Positions 12,597 to 21,047 of a DNA stretch of 64,000 nt are shown here, piece by piece. The position numbers were made by a program, and so were the translations under genes. Origin of the DNA: Actinomycetota bacterium (GTDB lineage: Bacteria > Actinomycetota > UBA4738 > HRBIN12); assembly GCA_035640355.1 (NCBI GenBank), contig DASQWI010000029.1, forward strand, positions 1 to 64,000, read 5' to 3'. Numbering within the stretch: position 1 is the first letter of the stretch; the number at the start of each line of letters is the position of its first letter. The notes under the pieces are model-generated. The model saw only the letters and a program-made list of their open reading frames with translations. It did no database searches and was not told the DNA's origin.

Positions 12597-12648
12597 CGCG
12601 TCGCTCCTCTCCCGGCGGCCCCGTGCTCGTTCATAGGCGATCGCTTCC

Positions 12649-14007
12649 TCAACTCGTCGAACCCCCTGTCCGGATCACCGCGAGGACCTCGTCGGTTTTC
12701 TCCTTCAGAAGCTCCTCCGTCCTGGACTCCACGTTCAGTCGCAGTAGCGGTTCGGTGTTGCTGGGTCGAACGTTGAACCACCAGTCGTCGAACTCTACCG
12801 TCAGCCCATCCAGCCGGTCCTGGCTGCCGCTCGCGTACGCGGCCGCGATCTGCTCGATCCGGCCGAATCGGTCGTCGACGTGGGTATTGATCTCGCCCGA
12901 GGAGGAGTAGCGGCGGAGCGGGCGGAGCAACTCCGAGAGGGGAACACCGGCGAGCGACAGCTGCTCAAGGACGACGACCGCTGCGATGACCCCCGAGTCG
13001 GCCCGGTAGTTCTCACGGAAGTAGTAGTGGCCCGAATGCTCACCGCCGAACGCCGCCCCCGTCTCCGCCATCACCTGCTTAATGAACGAATGACCGACGC
13101 GCGAGCGGATCGGGGTTCCGCCGTTCTCCCGGATCACCTCTGCCACGGCCCAAGAGCAGATCAGGTTGTGCACGATCTTCGCGCCGGGCTCGCGCGCGAG
13201 CACGGCGCGAGCCACGAGCGCCGTGACGTCCGAACCGCTCACGCCCTCGGCGCGTTCGTCGACGAAGAACACGCGGTCGGCGTCTCCGTCGAACGCGAGT
13301 CCGACGTCGGCCTCTCGGGCGAGCACCTCGCGTTTGAGGTCGCGCTGGTTCTCCGGATCGATCGGGTCGGCGGGATGGTTCGGAAACGTGCCATCGAGCT
13401 CGGCGAACAGGTACGTGACCTTCAACGGCAGACGCGCGAACACGGCGGGCACGACGAGCCCGCCCATCCCGTTCGCCGTGTCGACCACGACGTTCAATGG
13501 CCGAACGTTCGGCGCGTCGATGAACGACAGCACGTGCTCCACGTATTCGTCGAGGAGATCGGCGCGACGCACGGACCCTCGCGCCGCGACCGGCGGCCGT
13601 TCCTCTCCCTGGGCGATGGCACGGATCTCTTCGAGTCCCGTCTCCTCTCCGACCGGTCGCGCGCCGGCGAGGCAGAACTTCACGCCGTTGTATCGCGGCG
13701 GGTTGTGGCTGGCAGTGAGCATGATCCCTGCGGCGTCGAGGGAACCGGAGGCGAAGTACAGCAGGTCGGTCGACGCGAGCCCCAGGTCGACGACGTCGGC
13801 TCCGCGCGACGTGATCCCGTCCCGGATCGCCTCGGCGAGCGAGGGCGACGACAGACGGCAGTCGTAGCCAACGATGACCGAACTCAGGTCGGCCCAGTCG
13901 ACGAACGCTGCGCCCACCCGCCGCGCGACGTCCTCGTCGAGCTCGTCCGGAACGACACCGCGAACGTCGTACGCCTTGAAGATGGAGCGCAGGTCACATC
14001 GGGGCAC
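12649..14007 (-). CDS. manB: Phosphomannomutase/phosphoglucomutase
   Basis: 452 residues, normal length. The four-domain alpha-D-phosphohexomutase fold is visible: FKAYDVRG at the N-terminus, the active serine loop MLTASHNPPRYNGVK, the metal loop AFDGDADRVFFVDE, the sugar loop GGEHSGHYYF and the C-terminal phosphate loop VRPSNTEPLLR. It converts mannose-6-P to mannose-1-P for GDP-mannose and hence for glycans, supplying the envelope locus further right. It is the anchor of the conserved whiB-manB block. Confidence 0.96.
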   Translation of the reverse strand: MPRCDLRSIFKAYDVRGVVPDELDEDVARRVGAAFVDWADLSSVIVGYDCRLSSPSLAEAIRDGITSRGADVVDLGLASTDLLYFASGSLDAAGIMLTASHNPPRYNGVKFCLAGARPVGEETGLEEIRAIAQGEERPPVAARGSVRRADLLDEYVEHVLSFIDAPNVRPLNVVVDTANGMGGLVVPAVFARLPLKVTYLFAELDGTFPNHPADPIDPENQRDLKREVLAREADVGLAFDGDADRVFFVDERAEGVSGSDVTALVARAVLAREPGAKIVHNLICSWAVAEVIRENGGTPIRSRVGHSFIKQVMAETGAAFGGEHSGHYYFRENYRADSGVIAAVVVLEQLSLAGVPLSELLRPLRRYSSSGEINTHVDDRFGRIEQIAAAYASGSQDRLDGLTVEFDDWWFNVRPSNTEPLLRLNVESRTEELLKEKTDEVLAVIRTGGSTS

Positions 14008-14087
14008 GGTTCCGGCATCCTACTGAAGGCGCAGTGCCCGATCGGCCCACGTTCTGCGGCCGTGCCGCTCGAGCCGCGCTCGACGAG

Positions 14088-14306
14088 CTACCGGCGCTGC
14101 GGGATCACGCCGCCGATGACCGAGCGGAGCGGAACCGGCTCACCGTCGCGGTACCACCACTTCGCCTCGCACAGGTGGCAGGTCGTGAAGGACAGGTCAC
14201 TGCCGCCGACGCTCATCGTGATCGTGATGACGTCGCCCTGGTTGCAGATCGGACACGTCCCCTCGAGCTTGTCGAGCTTGTCGAGCTTGTCGGGCTTGTC
14301 GGGCAT
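14088..14306 (-). CDS. Small zinc-ribbon protein
   Basis: 72 residues from ATG 14306. The N-terminus is four DK[PL]-type units (MPDKPDKLDKLDKL) coded by a 9-base tandem repeat at about 14265-14303. Then come CPICNQGDVITITM and CHLCEAKWWYRDGEPVPL, two CxxC pairs suited to one zinc. It occupies the place where other actinobacteria have DUF3499 in the whiB-manB block but is not obviously that family. Function unknown. Confidence 0.75.
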   Translation of the reverse strand: MPDKPDKLDKLDKLEGTCPICNQGDVITITMSVGGSDLSFTTCHLCEAKWWYRDGEPVPLRSVIGGVIPQRR

Positions 14307-14491
14307 ATGCGTATATGGTCGGCATCGCACCCGGGGGGAGACAATGACCCCCACTCCTCATTTCGGCTGGTCCGCCCGAAGGTTCTCGCGTAGGTCGCGC
14401 GAGTGAGGGCCGGTCTGCGTGGGGTTCCTGGCCGACCTCCCGAGCGTAGGCCGAACGGTCGCCACGCCCGTTGCAGCGGAGCCGGACCACG

Positions 14492-15550
14492 CTACGGCTT
14501 GACGAGGACGCGCGCACCGACGGGAACGTGTGGGTACAGCTCCTCGGCGTCCTCGATATTCATGCGGATGCATCCGTGCGACGCCGCCGTCCCGATCGAC
14601 GATGAATCCCACGTGCCGTGGATCCGGATGCCGGGGGCATTCAGGTACATCGCGCGCGTGCCCAGCGGATTCCCGGGGCCTGGGCCGATGGACGCCGGCA
14701 GGTCGGCCCCCCACGTGTCCGGCGCCGGGTTGTACCAGGTCGGGTTCTCCACCTTGTTGACGATCTCGAACGTGCCGACCGGGGTTGGATATCCCGGCGT
14801 TCCCGTGGCCACCCGGTACTCCCTGACCACCTCGAGGTCTTCGTACACGACGAGGGTGTTTGCCGACACGTCCACGACGAGCGTCGTTCCCAGGGAGGTG
14901 GTCGTTACCTCGGGTGTCACCTCGCGGACGGGGATGTCCACCTCGTCCACCTGACGCGCGAGCGCCTTGAGGATGCGCTGCACCGCGATATCCGACTTGA
15001 TCTCCTGACCGGTGCGCGAGCGCCGCGTGACGATTTCGCCGTCCTCCAGAGCAAAGCGAGCGTCGACGGCGGGCACCGCGACCTCGCGGTACGCCTGCTC
15101 CACGAACGCATCGACGGCGCCTTCGTCCTGGACGTACTCGATCCGGAAGCCCACGTCGACCGGATGGTCGGCGATCCGGTGGTAGAGGCGCGAGAAGAGA
15201 GACATGTCGCCGGCGACGGCGTAAGCGCGATCGATCGCACCGTCGACGTCCGCCTGCACACCGAGAGCGGCCGGCGTCACCGTCCACACGGCGCCGGCCG
15301 CGTGAACCGCGAGGTCGTCGGTGAGACGAGGTTCCGCCTGTGCCTGAACGGCGCGCCGCGCCTCATCGCGCGTCATCCCACTCACGTCGACGCCACCGAT
15401 GCTGACGCCGGGGAGGATTCGGTCGGCGGCCGAGGCGTCGTAGCGGTAGGCGGCGTAGGCGGTGCCGCCTCCCAAGACGCCGAGCACCGCCAGCGAGCCG
15501 AGCGCGATCTTAAGTCCTCGCCTCGACCGTCTCCTGTGCCTCATCGCCAT
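14492..15550 (-). CDS. L,D-transpeptidase (YkuD) with putative peptidoglycan-binding domain
   Basis: 352 residues. Start ATG 15550 is chosen for GAGGA about 9 bases before it; a TTG at 15619 would add 23 residues. A basic N-terminus is followed by one membrane helix (about residues 13-33). The middle region (LPGVSIGGVDVSGMTRDEA) resembles the PG_binding_4 domain of actinobacterial and VanW-like proteins. The C-terminal YkuD domain has the catalytic histidine in IRIHGTWDSSSIGTAASHGC and the cysteine of SHGCIRM. It makes 3-3 peptidoglycan cross-links outside the membrane. Confidence 0.93.
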   Translation of the reverse strand: MAMRHRRRSRRGLKIALGSLAVLGVLGGGTAYAAYRYDASAADRILPGVSIGGVDVSGMTRDEARRAVQAQAEPRLTDDLAVHAAGAVWTVTPAALGVQADVDGAIDRAYAVAGDMSLFSRLYHRIADHPVDVGFRIEYVQDEGAVDAFVEQAYREVAVPAVDARFALEDGEIVTRRSRTGQEIKSDIAVQRILKALARQVDEVDIPVREVTPEVTTTSLGTTLVVDVSANTLVVYEDLEVVREYRVATGTPGYPTPVGTFEIVNKVENPTWYNPAPDTWGADLPASIGPGPGNPLGTRAMYLNAPGIRIHGTWDSSSIGTAASHGCIRMNIEDAEELYPHVPVGARVLVKP

Positions 15551-15640
15551 CCGACGTGTCCTCGCGTCGCTCGACTGCTGTCGTCTTTCTACCTGCTTCA
15601 ACGGCGGACTATTCCACAAGCTGAAGTCGTCATTAGCCGC

Positions 15641-17017
15641 CTATGACGCGGGAATCCATTGGCTGGGGATCGGGATCCCCAGCGCCACGGCGTACGTCGC
15701 GAGGCCCTCGCGACCCAGCGAATACGACGCAGACGCCGGCACGAACGTTCCACTCTCCGAGGCGGCAAGAACCGCTCCCGACGGTTCGGCCTCGAGGAAG
15801 TCCTTCGGCGCGACCACGGATCGCTGCGGTGGGACCGTGATGGTGACCGGTGCCCCGGTCGCGGGAGCCATGTAGCTCAGCGTGACCTCGGCGGGCTCCT
15901 CACCCGGGTTCGCGAGTACCAGGCCCGGGTGCGATGGCGAGCCGTCGACGGTCGAGAACACCACCCACGACCCCGCCGGCGGCGCGCCCCCGGTCGACGC
16001 CTGATCCGAGACAACGCCGAAGGTTCGGCGCGCCGCGGCGATCCCGGAGTTCTCCGTCGTGAACAGCACGGATGTGGGACCAGTCGTCGTGGCCTGGTAG
16101 GTGCGACCCGACTCCCCCGGGGGCGACGAGTCGGCGAAACCGGCGAACGGTCGGTCGGCGTCCTTCTCCAGCAGCTCCCCCGCGAGGGAGACGCGTTGGA
16201 GCCCTGTGCTCATCACGACGAGCTCGGCCCGACCGGCATCGTCGCCGCCCGGGAACACCAGCTGACTCGGCGGCCGGCCGAGGTAGCCGATGGCCGACCG
16301 GATGCCACCCGTCTGAACGACGCCGAGCGAGGCGGCGACCACCCGGCCCACGGAGGCCTCGACCAGGGCGGACACGGTCCGCTCGCGAAGCACGTAGTCG
16401 CTGATCGGGACGGCGAGACTCCGGTGCGACGGCACCACGACGTCCGTGAGATCGCTGTGCCTCGTCGGGACGTTCCGTTCGGACAGGAACGCGATCGAAA
16501 CGACGGCGTCGCCCGAGAACGGGTTCATCACGACGACGAAATCCCGGTTCTCCTCCTCCGCGCTCGTCCCGTCGGGGACGAGCCACCGTCCGCCGGCGGC
16601 CGGCGCGCACGGCTCGGCGGCGACCCCGCCCTCGTCTCCTCCGGCGTGTGCAACCCAGCCAACGGCGACCCACTGACCGAACCACTCGACGGTGCTCGCG
16701 CGCTCGCGCGCATCGGCCGGGACCTCGACGCGAAGCGTCGAACCAGGCTCGACCGTGGCCGTCGTCGATTCGTCGGGGCGTCGGCCGCCGAGCGTTTGCA
16801 AGCGGATCGTCGCCGGCGATGCGCCGGGGTTCGCGACCTGCAGCTCGACCTCCCAATCTTCGCCCCCGCCGTGAGGGCAGAACCACTCGCCGGACGCGAC
16901 GGACGAGACGGGAGCTGCGTCGAGCCCTTTCGGTCCGACGTCGCGGTCGGCGAACACGGCGCCTCCCACCGCGAGCGCCGCTACGAGGAGAGCCGCGACG
17001 AGCTGACCTCGGCTCAT
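15641..17017 (-). CDS. DUF5719-type secreted protein
   Basis: 458 residues from ATG 17017, which overlaps the upstream glycosyltransferase stop (ATGA). An N-terminal hydrophobic segment (residues ~5-22) is a signal peptide or anchor. The rest is beta-rich and includes WFCPHGGG, VVVMNPFSGDAVVSIAF and repeated VLANPGEEPAEV-like units that suggest several immunoglobulin-like folds. A DUF5719 protein directly follows the large GT2 gene in many actinobacterial whiB loci; the assignment rests on that context and the overall pattern. Role in the envelope is presumed. Confidence 0.75.
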   Translation of the reverse strand: MSRGQLVAALLVAALAVGGAVFADRDVGPKGLDAAPVSSVASGEWFCPHGGGEDWEVELQVANPGASPATIRLQTLGGRRPDESTTATVEPGSTLRVEVPADARERASTVEWFGQWVAVGWVAHAGGDEGGVAAEPCAPAAGGRWLVPDGTSAEEENRDFVVVMNPFSGDAVVSIAFLSERNVPTRHSDLTDVVVPSHRSLAVPISDYVLRERTVSALVEASVGRVVAASLGVVQTGGIRSAIGYLGRPPSQLVFPGGDDAGRAELVVMSTGLQRVSLAGELLEKDADRPFAGFADSSPPGESGRTYQATTTGPTSVLFTTENSGIAAARRTFGVVSDQASTGGAPPAGSWVVFSTVDGSPSHPGLVLANPGEEPAEVTLSYMAPATGAPVTITVPPQRSVVAPKDFLEAEPSGAVLAASESGTFVPASASYSLGREGLATYAVALGIPIPSQWIPAS

Positions 17018-20000
17018 GCCGACCCCGGCCGCCTGGTCACCCACAGTGCGATGAGCCACAGGAACCCCAGCACCGCCATCTCGACGGTCCGCACCCATTG
17101 CCGCGTGTAGTCGAAGGCGAGCGATCCGGCCCCGACGTCCGCCGCCATCGCCCAGCCGAAGGCCGGGCGCGGTTCGATCTCTTCCCCGTCGTTCCGAGCT
17201 CGCCATGCGGAGTCGAACTGATCGAGCACGATCGCCTCACCGGAGGCGTCGATCGTCACTGGGTCGAACGTCTCGGGGGCCGGGAGTCGGCGCACGTGGC
17301 CGACGGCGGGTCGCTCCGCGATCTCGAGGAGGTCGGCCGACTCCGGCGCGGTCCGGGCGGGGTCCGACGTGACGAACGCAGCAGGGAGCGCCGCCGAGTT
17401 CCTATAGATGGTGAGCCCACCGGCAGGCAGGCGGTCGAGATCGGCCTGGGCGTTCAACCGGTCGACAACGGCAGCCGGCACGTCGTCGTCACCCGCCACC
17501 ACGAACCGGACGCCCAGTGGCCCGAGAAGAGACCCGGCGTGGCCGGTCTCGCCGCCGACGAGCTCGGCGACCACGGAGCGCAGATACGAGTACCCGGGGC
17601 CCGACAACGGACGTCCTGTGTCGAGCGCGTTCGCGCCCATCCTGTCGGTGATCGAGAAACGCACGCTCGCGTCGCCCGCGACGGCTATTCCAATGGGATC
17701 GCCACCCGGCGCGGGGAAGCGGTCGCCTCGCGCGTGGCCGATCCACAGGATGCGGAACTCGCTCCGGCCGCTCGACTCGACGACGGTCCAGGCCGGCGGA
17801 ACCCCGTTCGGTCGTACCGCCCACTCGGCGAGCGTCACCTGGATCGCCTGTGCGCCGAGCCCGACACCGAGGATGATCATGAAGCCGGCGGCCGCGAGCT
17901 GCCGCGCTCCGAACGCCTGCCGGGCCAGACCGGAGACGAGACCGGACGCGCCGTACGCGATGACCGCCGCCTCCGCAAACGCTGCGGTGACCATGTAGAC
18001 GGGCGCGTTCGTCAGGGCGTCGGGGAGATACCCGGCAGCGGAAAGCCACGCGAGGGCAGTGGCCGCAACCGCGACCGTCATCGCGCGCCACGATCTTCCA
18101 CGGCTCTCGCGCTCCGCGGCGGCGAAGCAGATGACCGCAGCGATCGGCAGGAACGCCGACGCCAACCACGACGTCGGTCCTTCGCCCGGAACGAGTCGGA
18201 GGACCTTCCACGGATCCTCGCTGCCGACGAACGACGCTAGCGATGGACCGGGCGCGCCGACGACCTCCCTCACGACCGGGAATGCGAGGACGGCCGCAGT
18301 CACCGTCCCGAGGACCGTTAGCAAGAGGCCGCGATCGGGGCGCCTGGCGGTGACGACGTGCGCGAGCGCGATCAACCCCACTCCGAGCAGCACTCCGGGG
18401 AGAAAGGACACAGCTATCGCGAGCGCGACGCCGAGGCCCACGCCGTACCTGACGGCACGGTCGGGGCGTTTGCGCCCGAACGCGCCGTCGAAGCGCTCCC
18501 ATACCACCGGAAGCGCCGCCACGCCGACGAGGAGCGCGATGCGTCCCTCCGAAAACGACCACAGAACGGTGCCCGACAACACGTATGCCACCGCGGCGAC
18601 GATCGCGGTGGCGGGGAACGACGTTTGTCGAGCGAACGATCGGTACGTGAGGACGCCCGCGACGGCCGGCAACGCGCCGAGAAGGACCTTCGTCGCTACC
18701 GACGTGCTCCCGAGCGACAGCCAAGACGCTGCGCCGAGCGCTGCGACGGCCGGCGACGCGGGCTGCGTACCACCGAGCACGGTCGTGCGGACACCCGACA
18801 AGAGTTCGTGCAAGAAGGCGTCAGCCGACGCAGGGAACACCGGCAATGCACCACCGCCGATCGTCTCGGGTCCGAGCAGATGACGGACGGCGGCTGCGAG
18901 CAGCGTGGCGCCGATGATCGATCCGAGGAGCACGGGATGGCCGAGCGCGATGTGGGCGGCGCGTCGACGACGCAGCCGAGGCGCGTCCGGCTCAACGCCG
19001 ATCGATTCCAAGTCCTCTTCGAGGAACTCCTCTGCGCGCTCGAACCATCGCGGCACGCGAAACGTCGCCGCCATGAACCGCCGGACCGATCGATCTCGAA
19101 CGGCGCGGACCGATTGCGCACGGACCCGTCGACGCAGCGTTCCCGGCAGATGCACGATGTTCCAGGCCCAGGCCGCGATGAGGTCGAACGCGTCCTCGAA
19201 CCGGCGTGAAACGGCGAGATACGCGAGCCGCGCCAGACCAAGCACCGTGTACACGGGCATCAGCCACAGCAGCGTCGGTATGCCGTAGTCCTTCAGCATC
19301 GACGCGAGCGCGGCCCGTTCCGCGTAGTAGCGCGGGCTCCGGCGACGGTGCTCCTGTGGGCGCTCGCCGCGCGCCCCCGCACCACGGTGGAGGGCGACCG
19401 CAAGCGGCGTCATCAACACGCGGAATCCGGCGAGTCGGGCTCGCCAGCAGAAATCGAGATCGTCGTGGTGACCGGCGAAGCGCTCGTCGAACGCGCCGGC
19501 GCGCTTCAACGCCTCGCGCGAGATCAACATGGCGCAACTCGAGACGAACAGCACCTCGAGTACGCGGTCGTACTGACCCTGGTCGAGCTCGCCGTCCTGC
19601 AGCGGCGTGTACGGGTGTCCGAATCGATCGGTCGAGCGACCCACCTCGCGCAGCAGCCGCGGGTCCACCCAGTCGACGACCTTCGGACCGACGATCCCCA
19701 CACGCTCCACGCCGCGGATCCCCTCTGCCGCCTCGACCATACGGGCGACGGCGTCCGGCGCGAGCGCCGTGTCGTCGTGCATGACCAAGAGGTAGTCGGT
19801 AGCACCGACCGCGGGGAGCTCCATCGCCGAGCGGATCGCGCCCGCGAGGCCGGCGTTGTGGCGGAGCCTGATCACGCGCCGCTCGCCGAGCGCCTGCTGG
19901 AGCAACACAGCGGTTCCATCCGTCGACGCGTTGTCGACGGCGACGACGCCCAGTCGCGGATGCGTCTGTGCGGCGAGAGATTGAAGACTCTGGCGCAACC

Positions 20001-20094
20001 AGCGAGCGGCGTCGCGAGCGACCAGGATGACGAGGACGCTGGGATCTCGGGTCGCGTCGGATGAGGCGGGGCGTGCTCCAACCGTCGTCGTCAT
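17014..20094 (-). CDS. Large membrane glycosyltransferase, family 2
   Basis: 1026 residues. The N-terminal ~270 residues are a GT2 domain: VLVILVARDAARWLRQSL, VAVDNASTDGTA, the metal-binding MHDDT, and DDLDFCWRARLAG. The rest has about a dozen hydrophobic segments from residue ~265 on, with a large extracellular stretch before a final helix near the C-terminus. The architecture suits a polyprenol-linked glycan polymerase or transferase. Same gene order (whiB, large GT2, DUF5719, manB) occurs in Streptomyces. Translationally coupled to the DUF5719 gene. Confidence 0.88.
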   Translation of the reverse strand: MTTTVGARPASSDATRDPSVLVILVARDAARWLRQSLQSLAAQTHPRLGVVAVDNASTDGTAVLLQQALGERRVIRLRHNAGLAGAIRSAMELPAVGATDYLLVMHDDTALAPDAVARMVEAAEGIRGVERVGIVGPKVVDWVDPRLLREVGRSTDRFGHPYTPLQDGELDQGQYDRVLEVLFVSSCAMLISREALKRAGAFDERFAGHHDDLDFCWRARLAGFRVLMTPLAVALHRGAGARGERPQEHRRRSPRYYAERAALASMLKDYGIPTLLWLMPVYTVLGLARLAYLAVSRRFEDAFDLIAAWAWNIVHLPGTLRRRVRAQSVRAVRDRSVRRFMAATFRVPRWFERAEEFLEEDLESIGVEPDAPRLRRRRAAHIALGHPVLLGSIIGATLLAAAVRHLLGPETIGGGALPVFPASADAFLHELLSGVRTTVLGGTQPASPAVAALGAASWLSLGSTSVATKVLLGALPAVAGVLTYRSFARQTSFPATAIVAAVAYVLSGTVLWSFSEGRIALLVGVAALPVVWERFDGAFGRKRPDRAVRYGVGLGVALAIAVSFLPGVLLGVGLIALAHVVTARRPDRGLLLTVLGTVTAAVLAFPVVREVVGAPGPSLASFVGSEDPWKVLRLVPGEGPTSWLASAFLPIAAVICFAAAERESRGRSWRAMTVAVAATALAWLSAAGYLPDALTNAPVYMVTAAFAEAAVIAYGASGLVSGLARQAFGARQLAAAGFMIILGVGLGAQAIQVTLAEWAVRPNGVPPAWTVVESSGRSEFRILWIGHARGDRFPAPGGDPIGIAVAGDASVRFSITDRMGANALDTGRPLSGPGYSYLRSVVAELVGGETGHAGSLLGPLGVRFVVAGDDDVPAAVVDRLNAQADLDRLPAGGLTIYRNSAALPAAFVTSDPARTAPESADLLEIAERPAVGHVRRLPAPETFDPVTIDASGEAIVLDQFDSAWRARNDGEEIEPRPAFGWAMAADVGAGSLAFDYTRQWVRTVEMAVLGFLWLIALWVTRRPGSA

Positions 20095-20173
20095 GGCAAT
20101 GGGGAACGCAGAAACGCGCTCGAGGAGCCTAGCATGCGACGCTCCGGATCCGTCCGGAGATGCCTCGAGAACG

Positions 20174-20201
20174 AGGAAGGGGGGCGATCGCCCCCCTTCC
20201 T
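20174..20201. terminator. Perfect 28-base palindrome, probable terminator
   Basis: The arm AGGAAGGGGGGCGA and its exact reverse complement meet without spacer. As RNA it forms a stem of about 12 G-C-rich pairs with a GATC loop. It sits 20 bases beyond the stop of the histone-like gene and upstream of the GT2 gene, so it probably separates the two transcripts. No T-tract follows. Confidence 0.65.
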
Positions 20202-20220
20202 GACCAATCGAAGGACCCCG

Positions 20221-20565
20221 CTATGAGGCCTTCCTTCTGGTCGTCTTGCGACGCGTCGTCTTCCTCCTCGCCGCGGGCTTGCGGGCGGAGGTCCGCTTCG
20301 ACGCGGTCGACTTCTTTCTCCGTGTCGACTTGCGGCTCGTCGCCTTGCGCGCCGCCGCTGTCTTGCGCTTCCTGGTCGCTGCGGCCTTCTTGCCCGCGGC
20401 GACCCGCTTCGTGCTCTTCCTGCGTGTCGACTTCCTCGCCGTCGTGGTCTTGCGCTTCCTCGTGGCTGCGGCCTTCTTGCCGGCGGCGGAGCGCTTCGCG
20501 CTCTTCCGCTTCCGGGTCGCCGCCGCCTTCTTTGCGGCTGTCGAACGCTTTCTCGCCGGTGACAT
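20221..20565 (-). CDS. Histone H1-like Lys/Arg/Ala-rich protein
   Basis: 114 residues, almost only Lys, Arg, Ala, Thr and Ser, with no folded-domain signature. The 11-mer KKAAATRKRK(S/T) occurs three times (about residues 12, 29 and 57), spaced by K/R-rich linkers, and RRK(T/S)T triplets end the chain. Such repeats resemble the tails of actinobacterial HupB and of eukaryotic-type H1-like proteins, but no HU domain precedes them. Start ATG 20565 has a near-perfect AAAGGAGGTGA. A non-specific nucleoid-compacting DNA or RNA binder is inferred. It follows whiB by 22 bases. Confidence 0.75.
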   Translation of the reverse strand: MSPARKRSTAAKKAAATRKRKSAKRSAAGKKAAATRKRKTTTARKSTRRKSTKRVAAGKKAAATRKRKTAAARKATSRKSTRRKKSTASKRTSARKPAARRKTTRRKTTRRKAS

Positions 20566-20587
20566 CGGTCACCTCCTTTCCCTTCGG

Positions 20588-20815
20588 TCAGGACGCCATG
20601 CGCTTCAGGCGTCTCCGTTCCCGTTCGCTCATTCCGCCCCACACCCCGTAGCGCTCGTCACGCCGAAGTGCGTAGTTCAGGCATTCGATGCGGACGGGAC
20701 AGTCAGCGCAGATCCGCTTGGCCTCCCTCGATGACCCTCCCTTCTCCGGGAAGAAGATCTCGGGGTCGTGCTCTCGGCACCGCGCCCGTTCCTGCCATGG
20801 GATGTAGTGATGCAC
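20588..20815 (-). CDS. whiB: WhiB-family iron-sulfur regulator (WhiB/WhiB2 type)
   Basis: 75 residues from GTG 20815. Four Cys that bind a 4Fe-4S cluster are present: ARC (near 13), then CADC (36 and 39) and C45 in RIECLNYA. The turn motif GVWGG and the basic tail ERERRRLKRM complete the family. Linkage to manB, the large GT2 and F420 genes identifies it as the WhiB (Streptomyces) / WhiB2 (Mycobacterium) orthologue, which controls septation with WhiA-type partners. Its leader carries a perfect palindrome ending 12 bases before the start codon. Confidence 0.95.
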   Translation of the reverse strand: MHHYIPWQERARCREHDPEIFFPEKGGSSREAKRICADCPVRIECLNYALRRDERYGVWGGMSERERRRLKRMAS

Positions 20816-20826
20816 CGCTCTCTCCC

Positions 20827-20854
20827 CTCAGAATCACACGCGTGTGATTCTGAG
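20827..20854. promoter_or_regulatory. 28-base perfect palindrome in the whiB leader
   Basis: The half-site CTCAGAATCACACG is followed directly by its reverse complement. On the coding strand it abuts the GGGGAGAG ribosome binding site of whiB, so it may be a DNA operator for a dimeric repressor or an RNA hairpin next to the ribosome binding site. Either would control whiB expression. Confidence 0.7.
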
Positions 20855-20975
20855 CTATCCATTCCCCTCTTGACAAGGGGAAAACTCGAGATCCGAAGCA
20901 TCCGTGCATGCATCCCCAGATGAATGGAATACGCGCAGAACGCAGAGTGCAAGGGTTCTGAGGCAGAAATCGCCA

Positions 20976-21014
20976 GGTCAATCAGGTTGACAGACTAGGT
21001 CAATCACATTGACC
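20976..21014. promoter_or_regulatory. Tandem operator-like inverted repeats upstream of whiB
   Basis: GGTCAATCAGGTTGAC (20976-20991) and GGTCAATCACATTGACC (20998-21014) are two copies of an interrupted inverted repeat GGTCAA-n5-TTGAC(C). Their starts are 22 bases apart, about two helical turns, so two dimers could bind the same DNA face. They lie 160-200 bases upstream of the whiB start and just after the fbiC stop. Confidence 0.6.
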
Positions 21015-21047
21015 GAATTTGGGGAAAACCCAGTCGCTGACGCGCCG

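Noticed and set aside
14307..14491. tRNA or small RNA in the gap upstream of the zinc-ribbon gene
   Set aside because: No cloverleaf with a T-loop motif could be drawn on either strand; no other structure stood out.
15659..18240. Long plus-strand frames opposite DUF5719 and the large glycosyltransferase
   Set aside because: Antisense shadows in GC-rich DNA; no ribosome binding sites or recognisable domains.
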